A stretch of DNA of 64,000 bases from Marispirochaeta sp964554875 (lineage in GTDB: Bacteria; Spirochaetota; Spirochaetia; JC444; Marispirochaetaceae). The notes below the pieces were generated by a model. The model did no database searches. It saw only the letters and a list, made by a program, of their open reading frames with translations, and had not been told where the DNA came from. The translations under genes were made by a program, and so were the position numbers. Shown here one piece after another: positions 17,752 through 26,597 of the stretch. The stretch covers positions 27,274 to 91,273 of the forward strand of contig CAZKQJ010000015.1 of NCBI GenBank assembly GCA_964554875.1, written 5' to 3'. The number at the start of each line of letters is the position of its first letter. Position 1 is the first letter of the stretch.

Positions 17752-18898
17752 ATCAAACATTCGCCAGTACGGAATGGTGCTGGCCCTTGTCGTTATCATG
17801 TTCTTCTTCCAGATCGTTACCGGCGGCATCCTGTTAAAACCGGCCAATGTAACAAACCTGGTTCTGCAGAACAGCTATGTGCTGATTCTCGCCGTGGGGA
17901 TGCTGCTGTGTATCCTAACAGGTAATATCGATCTCTCCGTCGGGTCCGTCGTCGCTTTTGTGGGTGCCGTCTCTGCTGTCATGATGGTGGACTGGAACAT
18001 GCCGGTACTCCCGGCCATTCTGATCGCCCTTCTTATAGGAATCGTCGTCGGAGCCTTTCATGGGGTGTTCATCGCTTATCTGCGGATACCGCCCTTTATC
18101 GTAACCCTGGCGGGTATGCTTATCTTTCGGGGCCTGACCATGGTTATATTGAAAGGACAGACAAAGGCTCCCTTCGAAAAGTCCTTCCAGGCTATTGCCG
18201 CGGGATATATTTCCGGAGGGGGATTCAGTATTGGCGGGTTCAATCTGATAGCCGTTCTGACGGGGATTATTCTGTCGGCCCTGTTCATTCTGGGAATCGC
18301 CGTAAACCGCCGAAACCAGAAAAAATACGGCTTCGAGGTCTTGCCCACAGGCTTTGAAACTGTCCGGGTTCTGGTCATACTGGCTGCGATCAACTGGCTG
18401 ACTCTGAGCCTTGCCCTTTACAACGGAATTCCCATTGTCATGGTGGTGCTTTTTGGGCTCGTCCTCATCTACACCTTTATTACCCAGAAAACCATCTTCG
18501 GCCGGCACATCTATGCCCTGGGGGGCAACGAAAAGGCCGCCAAACTGTCGGGTGTCAAGACAAAGAGGGTCATGTTCCTGGTCTATACAAACATGGGACT
18601 GCTTTCCGCAGTGGCGGGTATGGTCGTAGCCGGTCGTCTGAACGCGGCAACCCCCAAAGCAGGAACCATGTTCGAACTCGATGCCATTGCAGCCTGTTTT
18701 ATCGGCGGTGCCTCCGCCTCGGGGGGTATTGGGACTGTAGTGGGAGCTATTGTCGGAGGCCTTGTAATGGGCGTTCTGAACAATGGTATGTCCATCATGG
18801 GCGTGAGTGTCGACTGGCAGCAGGCAATCAAGGGAATGGTCCTTCTCGGTGCCGTATGCTTTGATGTGTACACGAAATCAAAGTCTCAGGCAGACTGA
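17726..18898 (+). CDS. gguB: GguB/MmsB/XylH-like sugar ABC transporter permease
   Basis: A 390-residue integral membrane protein with about ten hydrophobic segments. It contains the family hallmark GNIDLSVGSVVAFVGAVSA near residue 72 and AYLRIPPFIVTLAGMLIFRGL. Near the C-terminus, LDAIAACFIGGASASGGIGTVVGAIVGGLVMGVLNNGMS is the coupling region (written here only as a family landmark: DAIAACFIGGAS then GGLVMGVLNNG). ATG 17726 is preceded by AAGGAA within the end of gguA. It forms the channel for sugar entry. A strong terminator follows, ending the operon. Confidence 0.9.
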   Translation: MDSLKQYFKSNIRQYGMVLALVVIMFFFQIVTGGILLKPANVTNLVLQNSYVLILAVGMLLCILTGNIDLSVGSVVAFVGAVSAVMMVDWNMPVLPAILIALLIGIVVGAFHGVFIAYLRIPPFIVTLAGMLIFRGLTMVILKGQTKAPFEKSFQAIAAGYISGGGFSIGGFNLIAVLTGIILSALFILGIAVNRRNQKKYGFEVLPTGFETVRVLVILAAINWLTLSLALYNGIPIVMVVLFGLVLIYTFITQKTIFGRHIYALGGNEKAAKLSGVKTKRVMFLVYTNMGLLSAVAGMVVAGRLNAATPKAGTMFELDAIAACFIGGASASGGIGTVVGAIVGGLVMGVLNNGMSIMGVSVDWQQAIKGMVLLGAVCFDVYTKSKSQAD

Positions 18899-18926
18899 TT
18901 CTCGTTCACATACCACCTCCTTTTCT

Positions 18927-18966
18927 GGTGCTGTCCGGATGACTCCACGGACAGCACCCTTTTTTA
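18927..18966 (+). terminator. Rho-independent terminator of the sugar operon
   Basis: GGTGCTGTCCG (18927-18937) pairs perfectly with CGGACAGCACC (18948-18958) around a ten-base loop, and a run of T follows. Confidence 0.9.
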
Positions 18967-19401
18967 CCCTTCTCCCTTCTTCGCCGGCGGAACAAGCATT
19001 AGCGTCAGTAGGACAAGCCCTCCAAACCCCACATAGAGCAGAGTAAAAAACCAGACAGGGAACTCGTAAAACAGCAGCATTCTGACCAGCCTGCCAACAA
19101 AGGATATATCCTCCTCGGCGGACTGCCCCGCCGCCGTACGCAGGCGATACTCCCACAGGGTCAGGGGACACCAGATGCCCAGCAGGGCTTCGAAAGCGAC
19201 AAAGAGAACCGCCAGAAGATGCAGTGTCCTGAACACGCGGTTGCGGACCCAGGTCCAGCCCCGAAGCCAGCCGATCAGTATGCTTATCTCCCCGCCCACG
19301 GTAAAACCGAGGTAACAGAAATGTATCAGGACAACGAAATCCGCGAGAAGAGCAAAGAAACCCTTATTAAAAAGGACCGACATTCCTTGTGAATTATACA
19401 C
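18964..19401 (-). CDS. DUF2784 family membrane protein
   Basis: A 145-residue protein from GTG 19401; an ATG at 19383 (139 residues) is equally possible. It has about four membrane helices and the DUF2784 landmarks: LLADFVVLIHFCYLGFTVGG at the start, then GIWCPLTLWEYRLR in the middle and a short helix pair at the end. The function of the family is unknown. The gene stands alone on the minus strand between the sugar operon terminator and a cupredoxin gene. Confidence 0.8.
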   Translation of the reverse strand: MYNSQGMSVLFNKGFFALLADFVVLIHFCYLGFTVGGEISILIGWLRGWTWVRNRVFRTLHLLAVLFVAFEALLGIWCPLTLWEYRLRTAAGQSAEEDISFVGRLVRMLLFYEFPVWFFTLLYVGFGGLVLLTLMLVPPAKKGEG

Positions 19402-19420
19402 CCTGATTCATCACCGGGAC

Positions 19421-19459
19421 AAAAAAACCGTGAGGGGATCTACCTTCCCCCCACGGTTC
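19421..19459 (-). terminator. Terminator of the cupredoxin gene
   Basis: Read on the minus strand, AACCGTG plus a G-run pairs with CCCCTCACGGTT, and seven T follow. It lies 20-60 bases after the cupredoxin stop. Confidence 0.85.
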
Positions 19460-19480
19460 CCACACAAGAAATGTACAAAG

Positions 19481-19849
19481 CTACTCAACTACAATGAACT
19501 TTCCCCACATTCCCCGGGCACGGTGATTACCGACACTGCAGTAGAACTCAAATTCACCGCTTTTGTCGGCAACGAACTCGATGGTCTCGCTTCTGCCTGC
19601 GGGAATCTGCCTGGTTGCGGCATCGAACTCATCAATTACCCAGTCGTGGAAGCCTCCCCCGTTGGTAAAGGTCAAACGGACGGTATCTCCCTTTTTGACC
19701 CGAATCTCCCTGGGGATAAAGTCGAAGCCCTTGTTGGTGACGCTGATCTCCTTTACACCGGGGCCCTCGCCGGAGAGATCAACAACTTCCTGGGCCGCGA
19801 GAGGTACGAGCGCTGCGCTTAACAGCGCGATAAATAAAAGCTTTTTCAT
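19481..19849 (-). CDS. Exported plastocyanin/azurin-like cupredoxin
   Basis: A 122-residue protein with a cleavable signal peptide (about 1-19, LVPLAAQ). The mature domain is a single cupredoxin fold. The type 1 copper ligands are His68 (GGFHDW), Cys104 (FYCSVGNH), His109 and Met114 (ARGMWG), all in the expected order and spacing. It should bind copper and carry one electron in the periplasm. Its partners are not evident here; the neighbours are small membrane proteins. It has its own terminator. Confidence 0.87.
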   Translation of the reverse strand: MKKLLFIALLSAALVPLAAQEVVDLSGEGPGVKEISVTNKGFDFIPREIRVKKGDTVRLTFTNGGGFHDWVIDEFDAATRQIPAGRSETIEFVADKSGEFEFYCSVGNHRARGMWGKFIVVE

Positions 19850-19887
19850 GTCTTAAACCTCACTATTATGATCATATATGTCAAGTA

Positions 19888-20373
19888 TTATTTATTCGGA
19901 ACCAGAATCAGCATGCCTCCGCTGCCCGCGGCAGCCGCTATCAGGTACTGATAATACAGGAGACCGGGAATAAAAAGCGGCAGCAGCCCCGCTGCAATCT
20001 GCACTACCCCGCCGATAATGAAAAGCCGGGGCGTCCACCAGCGGGCATTCACCAGAAAAGCGGAACCCATAAGCAGCAGCCAGAATACCCCCAGATAGGA
20101 GATCAGCCACATGATCTGCGGCAGCATGAATACCAGAAAAGAAACGACCATGCCGAAACCCACGGCAATTATCCAGAGAAACATGATCTTTCGCAGTTTA
20201 GCGGACTTCATGGGCATATAGAGAACCATGGGGATAAATCCGATAATTGTCAGAACAAGCCATACCCAGTTAACCCGCGGGTCAGGCCAGTAATGCGTTG
20301 CAAGCCAACCGACGAGTTCAACAAGAGCCCAGGTAACAAAAACGATACGTGGTTTGGTCCAGAAGCGTTTCAT
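19888..20373 (-). CDS. Hypothetical integral membrane protein
   Basis: A 161-residue protein from ATG 20373; a TTG at 20403 would add ten residues. It has about five hydrophobic helices with aromatic-rich loops (WLATHYWPDPRVNWVW) and a basic N-terminus (MKRFWTKPR). I do not recognise a family. It is divergent from the lipoprotein gene at 20470 and shares the intergenic palindrome at 20410-20438. Confidence 0.65.
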   Translation of the reverse strand: MKRFWTKPRIVFVTWALVELVGWLATHYWPDPRVNWVWLVLTIIGFIPMVLYMPMKSAKLRKIMFLWIIAVGFGMVVSFLVFMLPQIMWLISYLGVFWLLLMGSAFLVNARWWTPRLFIIGGVVQIAAGLLPLFIPGLLYYQYLIAAAAGSGGMLILVPNK

Positions 20374-20409
20374 GGGTTTAATATAACTAATTTTGTAATA
20401 CAAAGAAAC

Positions 20410-20438
20410 TTTTCATTTTTTTTGTAAAAAAATGAAAA
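20410..20438. promoter_or_regulatory. Perfect 29-base AT-rich palindrome
   Basis: TTTTCATTTTTTT and its exact complement AAAAAAATGAAAA are separated by TGT. The centre contains the -35 box of the rightward promoter, so it could be an operator controlling one or both divergent genes. Confidence 0.55.
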
Positions 20439-20450
20439 CCGTCCTATAAT
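20422..20450 (+). promoter_or_regulatory. Sigma-70 promoter
   Basis: TTGTAA (20422-20427), 17-base spacer, TATAAT (20445-20450). It starts the 176-residue lipoprotein gene about 13 bases before its ATG. Confidence 0.7.
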
Positions 20451-20469
20451 GATAATGGGGGTAGTTATC

Positions 20470-21000
20470 ATGAAAACATTCGTTTTTCTAATGATCTGCT
20501 GCGCCCTGTTAATTCCATCATGTGAAACCCTTACCGACATCGAACAGGGAGCATCGAAAATCTCGGGAACCATGTCTAAAGGTGCTGCTGCAGGCGGCAG
20601 TGCATCAAGCCTGGGATCCGTGGACTTCCGCAAGGATGAGGTCCTGTGTTCAGTCAGCGGCAATGAAGCACAGGAAAAGGCCCGTTATCTTCCGGCAGTG
20701 ATCCTGACAGCACCTACGGCGGCTACAGGCAATCAGGCGGAGGTAATGTATCCTGATGGGAAAAAGGACTGGACCTACATTGTTCTGCCCTCCCGCAAGG
20801 CAAACGACGCTGACCTGCTAATCGGAGAATCCGTACTCTATATGTACCACCAGAGCGACGACGAGGATATGACCCAGGAGAAGTACCGCAACAATTCCTG
20901 GATTTTCGGTACCGTAACATCCACCGACGAGATGTTCAAAGGAGTCGTCGAAGTTGACGGCCGTCCCATGCTGGTTAAATGGGTCAGGATTGCCCAGTAG
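20470..21000 (+). CDS. Small hypothetical lipoprotein
   Basis: A 176-residue protein from ATG 20470, preceded by GGGGGTAG; in-frame ATGs at 20449 and 20455 lie upstream but overlap the -10 box. A lipobox LIPSC places Cys18 as the lipidated residue. The mature part has a low-complexity Gly/Ala/Ser linker (about 35-50) and then a compact domain with YPDGKKDWTYIVLPSRKAN and SWIFGTV that resembles a small beta barrel. No enzyme motif is seen and the function is unknown. It is monocistronic. Confidence 0.7.
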   Translation: MKTFVFLMICCALLIPSCETLTDIEQGASKISGTMSKGAAAGGSASSLGSVDFRKDEVLCSVSGNEAQEKARYLPAVILTAPTAATGNQAEVMYPDGKKDWTYIVLPSRKANDADLLIGESVLYMYHQSDDEDMTQEKYRNNSWIFGTVTSTDEMFKGVVEVDGRPMLVKWVRIAQ

Positions 21001-21045
21001 TCTTCAGGGATTGCAGTCTCCCGGGATATTCTCTATATTCAGCCC

Positions 21046-21903
21046 ATGATCCCTTTAGGTGTTCCCGTTAAAGCTGTAATTAAATCCATTGGTTCCGGCC
21101 GCTGCATGCTGCTGGTTGAAGGGCGGGAGGTCCCGATGAATATATGGGAACTCCCTCCCAAAAGCAAACCCGGCGGTGAACTGGAAGTTACCGTGTACAA
21201 CGATGCCAAAGAGAGTCTCAAGGCGACTGTTCTCAAACCCTTCGCAGGTCTGAATGAGTTTGCAGCTTTGAAGGTAAAAACCGTCAACGACTGGGGCGCT
21301 TTTCTGGAGTGGGGGATTCCCAAGGACCTTTTTCTGCCCAAAAGGGAACAGGCACGTCCGGTCCGCCCGGGAGAGAAACTCGTTGTTCGGGTCATTCTGG
21401 ACCACGAACAAAAAGGGCTTATTGCGACAAGCAAACTGGACGCCTATTTTAATTATCGCCCCGAAGAGATCAAACCCCAAGATCAGGCTGAACTGCTTGT
21501 TTTTGAGGAGATCAAAATCGGGTACGGAGTCGTGGTTGAAGGACAGTATCGGGGAATGATCTACAAAAACGAGGTATTCCAGAAAATCGAAACCGGTCAG
21601 CACCTGACGGGAACAGTCAAAAAGATCAGGGAAGACGGTAGAATCGACTGCAGCCTGAACCCGGTGGGTTTCAATGCCGCCATGGAAGCGGCCAAGGAGA
21701 CCATCCTCTCTGCCCTGGAGGAACAGAGGGGTTTTCTACCCCTCCACGACAAAAGCTCCCCGGAAGATATTGCCTCCACCCTGAACATGAGCAAGAAGAA
21801 CTTCAAGAAGGCATCGGGGATTCTCTTCAGGGAAGGAAAAATCAGCATCGAGGATCAGGGGATCCGACGGAAGAAGTATTCTCCTGGGGGAAGACGAGGC
21901 TGA
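21046..21903 (+). CDS. cvfB: CvfB-family S1 RNA-binding protein
   Basis: A 285-residue protein with three S1-like beta barrels and a C-terminal winged helix. The phrases KTVNDWGAFLEWGIPKDLFLP (the S1 domain that defines the family), IKIGYGVVVEGQYRGMIYKNEVF and the ending SPEDIASTLNMSKKNFKKA match CvfB/YitL. In Firmicutes CvfB affects virulence regulator transcripts through RNA binding. It is cytoplasmic. The 3' end overlaps that of the convergent histidine kinase gene by 62 bases. Confidence 0.88.
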   Translation: MIPLGVPVKAVIKSIGSGRCMLLVEGREVPMNIWELPPKSKPGGELEVTVYNDAKESLKATVLKPFAGLNEFAALKVKTVNDWGAFLEWGIPKDLFLPKREQARPVRPGEKLVVRVILDHEQKGLIATSKLDAYFNYRPEEIKPQDQAELLVFEEIKIGYGVVVEGQYRGMIYKNEVFQKIETGQHLTGTVKKIREDGRIDCSLNPVGFNAAMEAAKETILSALEEQRGFLPLHDKSSPEDIASTLNMSKKNFKKASGILFREGKISIEDQGIRRKKYSPGGRRG

Positions 21904-22738
21904 AGCGCGTTCCCTGCGGACCGGACTGTACGCTGAGTTCCCCCTTCAGCTGTTGGGCGAGTATTTCTATCAGCAGAAGACCGAAGGATTGACGCGCTTT
22001 CAGTGGGTCAAAACCCACTCCGTCATCCCGGATTTCCAGCAGCTTTCTACCGCCATCCTTCAGGAATCTTACCCAGATGTTACCCTTTCCGCTGCCCGGA
22101 AAGGCGTACTTGAAACAATTGGTCAGTATTTCATTGATAATTATCCCGCAGGGAATAACCTCGTCATCTTCAAGGGGCACGGGATCGATGGCGGAGTGTA
22201 TCTGTATGTCCCTGGAAGCACTGACTCCGTGAATATTGCTTATCAGCTCATTCAGGTATTCATCGATTGAGAATTTCCTGGGGTCCCCGGTTTTGTACAT
22301 CTGCTCATGAATCAGCGCCATGGAGTAAATCCGTTTGTTCAGATCTTCCATCAATTCAGCCGGATCGTTATGGTCCTTCTGCAGATTAAGCTGGATCATG
22401 CTTTGGATCATCTGCATATTGTTCTTGACCCGGTGGTGGACCTCCCGGACAAGAAGCTCTTTTTCCGCGAGGCGGTCCCGTGCCTCCCGTTCCCGTCCGG
22501 CAAGACTTACCAGAAGCCGCTCCTTGTAGACCGCGTAGGTCCGGACCAGAAGATAGACGAGAACGGTGGTAAGTACCACATATATCCAGCCCTTCAGTGT
22601 CTGGAACCTCCTGTAAAGCTCGATATCCTGGAAGATCATCGCCAGAAGAGAATCCGATAGAAGGATCCAGAGAAAACCGAACAGAAAGTAGATGCCCGCT
22701 ATCAGAGCCGGGGCCCTGAAGAACCTATTATTCGACAC
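21842..22738 (-). CDS. HisKA_2-type sensor histidine kinase
   Basis: A 298-residue kinase starting GTG at 22738 with GAGG upstream. Two N-terminal helices (about 10-34 and 49-70) enclose only a short loop, so there is no real extracellular sensor. The phosphoacceptor motif VREVHHRVKNNMQMIQSMIQ defines the HisKA_2 class. The ATPase domain follows with IINEILTNCFKYAF and IRDDGVGFD. Such kinases often lack a neighbouring regulator. The gene is four bases after the uridine-kinase-like gene, implying co-transcription. Confidence 0.87.
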   Translation of the reverse strand: MSNNRFFRAPALIAGIYFLFGFLWILLSDSLLAMIFQDIELYRRFQTLKGWIYVVLTTVLVYLLVRTYAVYKERLLVSLAGREREARDRLAEKELLVREVHHRVKNNMQMIQSMIQLNLQKDHNDPAELMEDLNKRIYSMALIHEQMYKTGDPRKFSIDEYLNELISNIHGVSASRDIQIHSAIDPVPLEDDEVIPCGIIINEILTNCFKYAFPGSGKGNIWVRFLKDGGRKLLEIRDDGVGFDPLKARQSFGLLLIEILAQQLKGELSVQSGPQGTRFSLVFPQENTSSVGSPDPRC

Positions 22739-22742
22739 TTTT

Positions 22743-23336
22743 TTACCTCATAAAAAAACTCGTTCCAGGAATGATATGATCCGCGGCCTTTTTTGGAACA
22801 TCAGCTGCCGTATAGGAATCCTCCAGGGGAATCCACTCGGAATGCCACATACGCTGCTTCCATTCAGGGTCCCGCAGGGCTATGCGCCGCAAACGCTCCT
22901 CCGGGCTTATATCAATATAGATTCGAAGGTCATAATAATCCCGCAATTCCTTCCGAAGAGAAGATACCCCTTCGATAATCACTGTCCCGGAGAGGTCATA
23001 CTCCACCGGCCCGGAATACTCACCGGCGGAACAGTCGAAATGACGGGTGACGGCCCGGGGATTCCCGGCCTGCCGAAGGATTTCCCCCTCCAGCCGCTCC
23101 CATTCAACATTTCCCATGGGGCAGTCTGTCATTCTGTGATGGGTACGCAGGGAAAAGGGAAGAAAGTAATCGTCCACATGGATCAGTTCGCCCTTCAGCC
23201 CCCGGGCCAGTTCCGCTCCGAGGGAGCTTTTTCCGGATGTCCCGATACCGTCGATGGCTATAAGGAAAGGCCGCTTTGTCCTGGGACCAAGAGGAGAAGG
23301 CAGGAGCCTTAGGGGTATGCCGGCAAAGTCAGTCAT
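22743..23336 (-). CDS. Uridine kinase-like P-loop protein
   Basis: A 197-residue protein with Walker A GIGTSGKSS (about 30-38), VDDYFLPFSLR (lid and base region), IIEGVSSLRKELRDYYDLRIYID (Walker B equivalent) and a basic RLRRIALRD helix. This resembles the uridine kinase/phosphoribulokinase family, with catalytic Asp in HVDDYF. It is likely a cytoplasmic nucleoside or small-molecule kinase; the exact substrate is not clear. It leads the histidine kinase gene in one transcript. Confidence 0.75.
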   Translation of the reverse strand: MTDFAGIPLRLLPSPLGPRTKRPFLIAIDGIGTSGKSSLGAELARGLKGELIHVDDYFLPFSLRTHHRMTDCPMGNVEWERLEGEILRQAGNPRAVTRHFDCSAGEYSGPVEYDLSGTVIIEGVSSLRKELRDYYDLRIYIDISPEERLRRIALRDPEWKQRMWHSEWIPLEDSYTAADVPKKAADHIIPGTSFFMR

Positions 23337-23365
23337 GGAACCTGTATACTCCGGTAAAAAGCATC

Positions 23366-23393
23366 TTGTAAAGCCTTATGAATTGTATATACT
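23366..23393 (+). promoter_or_regulatory. Sigma-70 promoter of the glucosidase gene
   Basis: TTGTAA (23366-23371), 16-base spacer, TATACT (23388-23393), about 40 bases before ATG 23433. Confidence 0.65.
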
Positions 23394-23432
23394 ACAGCCA
23401 GAGTATGCAAATTCTCCCTTCCAGGAGCAGAC

Positions 23433-25085
23433 ATGGAACGTACATGGTGGAAAGAGGCTGTTGTCTACCAGATATATCCCAGAAGCTTTAAGGACAGCAA
23501 TGGCGACGGAATCGGCGATCTTCAGGGAATAATCGAGAAGCTGGATTACCTTTCTTATCTGGGGATCGATACCATCTGGCTGAATCCGGTTTACAAGTCT
23601 CCCAATGACGATAACGGATACGATATCAGCGACTACCGGGACATTATGGATGAGTTCGGCAGCATGGAGGATTTCGACGAGCTTCTGTCGGCAGTCCATC
23701 AGCGGGGCATGCGGCTCATAATGGACCTGGTGGTGAACCATACCTCCGATGAACATTCCTGGTTTCTCCGGAGTCGGGAGTCTCAGGATAATCCCTACCG
23801 GGATTACTATTTCTGGCGACCCGGGAATGCCGGGGCCCCGCCGAACAACTGGCGCTCCTTTTTTGAAGGCCCCGCGTGGGAGTACGATGAAAAAACGTCC
23901 CAGTGGTACCTGCATCTCTTTACCCGCAAACAGCCTGATCTCAACTGGGACAACCCGAAGGTCCGCGACGAGGTTCGGGGAATAATGCGTTTCTGGCTGG
24001 AAAAGGGCGTGGACGGCTTTCGCATGGATGTCATTAACCTGATCTCGAAACATCCCGGGCTGCCGGACGGCAGGGACAGCTCAAACCTTTTGGGACACGA
24101 ACACTTTGCCAACGGTCCGAAAATCCATGAATACCTCCGTTTTGTCAAGGAGAGTCTGGAAGGCCGCGACATAATGACCGTGGGCGAAACCGTAATCGCC
24201 GATCTTGACACCGTAGCAGGATATGTCGACAGAGAAACAGGCAGCCTGGACATGGCCATCAACTTCGAGCATGTTACCCTGGATCGGGGAGTAGATTCCT
24301 TTGACCCCGTTCCCCTGGACTTAAAAGCTCTCAAGGAGTGCTTCTCCCGCTGGCAAAAGAAACTCGACGGCAGGGGCTGGAACTGCCTCTATATGAGTAA
24401 CCACGATCAGCCCCGTCAGGTCTCCCGTTTCGGTGATGACGGGGTTTATCACCGGGAATCAGCGACCATGCTGGCAACACTGCTTCATACAATGCAGGGG
24501 ACACCCTTTATCATGCAGGGGGAGGAGATCGGCATGACGAACGTTGAATTCCCTTCCATAGAGGACTATCGCGACGTGGCAAGCCTCAACTATTATCGCG
24601 AGCGTCTGGCTGCAGGGGACAGTCCGGAATCGGTACTGAAGAGGATCCGCCAGTGCAGCCGGGACAATGCCAGGACGCCGATGCAGTGGAGCAGTCAGGA
24701 GAATGCAGGTTTCAGCGAAACAGCTCCCTGGATCGGAATAAATCCGAATTTTCACTCCATCAACGTTAAACAGGAAGTCGAGGATCCCGAATCGATTCTG
24801 AACTATTATCGCAGACTTATCTCTCTGAGAAGAAAATACCCGGTTTTTGTTTACGGGAATTTCTCGGAGATCCGTCCGGAAGATCCCCAGGTATTTGCCT
24901 ATCGACGAGAGTTCGAAGGAACAAAACTGCTGGCTGTCATGAACATGAGCGGCAAGGAGCGCAGGTTTGAACTCCCCGAAGAAAGCTCAGGCAGGCTCCT
25001 TATCGGCAACTACGGCGGAAGACAGCACATTACGGGAAGCCTCGCCCTGCGCCCCTACGAGGCCATGGTGCTTATCGCCGAATAA
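23433..25085 (+). CDS. GH13 alpha-glucosidase (oligo-1,6-glucosidase type)
   Basis: A 550-residue enzyme of normal family length. It begins WWKEAVVYQIYPRSF, typical of oligo-1,6-glucosidase, trehalose-6-phosphate hydrolase and related GH13 enzymes. The catalytic nucleophile is Asp199 (GFRMDVINL), the acid/base Glu252 (TVGET) and the transition-state stabiliser Asp325 (SNHDQPR). The calcium-like loop DSNGDGIGDL is at 21-30. The absence of a signal peptide places it in the cytoplasm, hydrolysing short imported alpha-glucosides. It appears monocistronic. Confidence 0.9.
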   Translation: MERTWWKEAVVYQIYPRSFKDSNGDGIGDLQGIIEKLDYLSYLGIDTIWLNPVYKSPNDDNGYDISDYRDIMDEFGSMEDFDELLSAVHQRGMRLIMDLVVNHTSDEHSWFLRSRESQDNPYRDYYFWRPGNAGAPPNNWRSFFEGPAWEYDEKTSQWYLHLFTRKQPDLNWDNPKVRDEVRGIMRFWLEKGVDGFRMDVINLISKHPGLPDGRDSSNLLGHEHFANGPKIHEYLRFVKESLEGRDIMTVGETVIADLDTVAGYVDRETGSLDMAINFEHVTLDRGVDSFDPVPLDLKALKECFSRWQKKLDGRGWNCLYMSNHDQPRQVSRFGDDGVYHRESATMLATLLHTMQGTPFIMQGEEIGMTNVEFPSIEDYRDVASLNYYRERLAAGDSPESVLKRIRQCSRDNARTPMQWSSQENAGFSETAPWIGINPNFHSINVKQEVEDPESILNYYRRLISLRRKYPVFVYGNFSEIRPEDPQVFAYRREFEGTKLLAVMNMSGKERRFELPEESSGRLLIGNYGGRQHITGSLALRPYEAMVLIAE

Positions 25086-25165
25086 TGGCCGGAATCCCGA
25101 AAGCCTTTTCTTCACACGGGGAACCTTCGCCGGAGGGCTGCAAATATGCTACAATCCCCTGGTAA

Positions 25166-25924
25166 ATGAGTCGAAAGAGACGGGTCTCCCCGCAGAGCTA
25201 TTCCCTCGCCCGGCTGCTGTCTAAACAGCCCAAAAGCCTGGCGAAACACCCCATGTATCTCCGGATGCTTCAATATTACAGGCTTTCAGCACGGCTCAGG
25301 ACTCTGCGCTTCAGCCGACGCTGTTACTCTCTTCTCGACCGGGCGGTAATTTCACCGGAATATCTGGAGAATTTCTACCGGACCTACCGCCTGCCGAAGG
25401 ACCCCTTTTTCCCCCTGTTCTTCACCATAAAGCGGGACTACCTGAACCACCGAAACGAACTCAGGCGCCGCCGTGAAAGCTACATTTTAGCGCGAGTGCG
25501 GGAGCTGGATCCGCAGGTTCTGGGATTTATCCGCTACCTGGGAAAAATGGAGCAGCAACTGAACGCCGCCGGAAGAACCCCGGTATGGGAGCGGACAATT
25601 TACCCGGGAAGCAAGAAACGGGCCGATGAATATCATCGCTGCAGCCTTGACCAGTGGATCGAAATATTTAAAACCTTTGGCGATGGCCTGCGGAAACGCT
25701 ACCCCCGTAAAGCCCGGGAAGCGGACTGGGAACAGATCTTTGCCGCCTTCATTCTTGAGTGTCCGCCGGGGAACAGCGATTTCCGCCCCCCCGACGAGAC
25801 GCTGGTAAAACGTCAGTACCGGAAACTGTCGAAACATCACCATCCTGATTCCGGCGGGAATCCGGAACATTTCAGACTCCTGAAACAGGCCCGGGATATC
25901 CTGATCGAGGGCTTCACACAGTGA
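25166..25924 (+). CDS. Protein with C-terminal J domain
   Basis: A 252-residue protein. The first ~195 residues are basic, rich in Arg and Tyr, and unlike any family I recognise. The last ~45 are a J domain: LVKRQYRKLSKHHHPDSGG contains the HPD tripeptide that stimulates DnaK ATPase, followed by EHFRLLKQARDIL. A J domain at the C-terminus suggests a dedicated co-chaperone recruiting DnaK to a specific client bound by the N-terminal region. The 3' end overlaps the convergent peptidase gene by eleven bases. Confidence 0.72.
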   Translation: MSRKRRVSPQSYSLARLLSKQPKSLAKHPMYLRMLQYYRLSARLRTLRFSRRCYSLLDRAVISPEYLENFYRTYRLPKDPFFPLFFTIKRDYLNHRNELRRRRESYILARVRELDPQVLGFIRYLGKMEQQLNAAGRTPVWERTIYPGSKKRADEYHRCSLDQWIEIFKTFGDGLRKRYPRKAREADWEQIFAAFILECPPGNSDFRPPDETLVKRQYRKLSKHHHPDSGGNPEHFRLLKQARDILIEGFTQ

Positions 25925-26597
25925 AGAGCATCAGCGGGGAAGGACACAGACTGTCAATTACCGGCAGGTCCTTCGCTGAACAGTAGCCCCTGGAAATAAA
26001 ATCCCGCTCCAGGCCCTTTTCCGTAAGGATCTGCAGATGGGTGTGATGAAACCAGTTACCGTTTTCGTTAAAGTCCCCCACCCGCGCAAAGGCCTCTCCT
26101 GCCTTTAACGCTTCACCCCGGGGAGGCAGGGATGCAAGGGCAAGATGTCCGTAGAGACTGTAGAAGGTCTGAAAACGATCAGAGGAGTGCCGGAGCAGAA
26201 CGAAGCCGCCGTAGTTGCCTTCCCCCTCTTCATAGCCCTGGATTTCAACCACTGAATCCAGCGGAGCATGCAGGACCGTTCCGGCTGGAACGATAATGTC
26301 CAGTCCAAGATGAAAGAATCGCCCTTCCCGCCGCATCTGGGGACAGGAGGAGAGAAGTTTTCGCCGGTCCTCCATGTAGGATGCGAGTCCCCAGGAGCAG
26401 GACCCGGACATCTGATCATCGATGATGCTCTGGTAACGCCTCTGGTCCCGGGGATCGACCCCATCAAAGAGGCTGCTCTCGCTGGACAAATCCAGAAGAC
26501 AGGGTTCTCCCCGAAGGCCGGAAACAAGAGGGAAGCGTTTGACCTTTTTTCCGTAGAAGATATAGGGGTATCTCAGTTTTGTTGCCTGGTCCGTCAT
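25914..26597 (-). CDS. M23/LytM-like metallopeptidase domain protein
   Basis: A 227-residue protein whose start overlaps the stop of the KamA-like gene (ATGA). The C-terminal half shows the M23 pattern: HLGLDIIVPAGTVLHAP (zinc ligands His and Asp), LYGHL and HTHLQI. M23 enzymes cut peptidoglycan peptides. There is no signal peptide, so either export is unconventional or the domain acts on a cytoplasmic substrate. Close linkage with a radical SAM protein is odd for a cell wall enzyme. Confidence 0.72.
   Translation of the reverse strand: MTDQATKLRYPYIFYGKKVKRFPLVSGLRGEPCLLDLSSESSLFDGVDPRDQRRYQSIIDDQMSGSCSWGLASYMEDRRKLLSSCPQMRREGRFFHLGLDIIVPAGTVLHAPLDSVVEIQGYEEGEGNYGGFVLLRHSSDRFQTFYSLYGHLALASLPPRGEALKAGEAFARVGDFNENGNWFHHTHLQILTEKGLERDFISRGYCSAKDLPVIDSLCPSPLMLFTV

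Noticed and set aside
23254..23532. Plus-strand open frame across the uridine kinase start and the glucosidase start
   Set aside because: It runs antisense to one gene and out of frame with the other, has no ribosome site and no family match.
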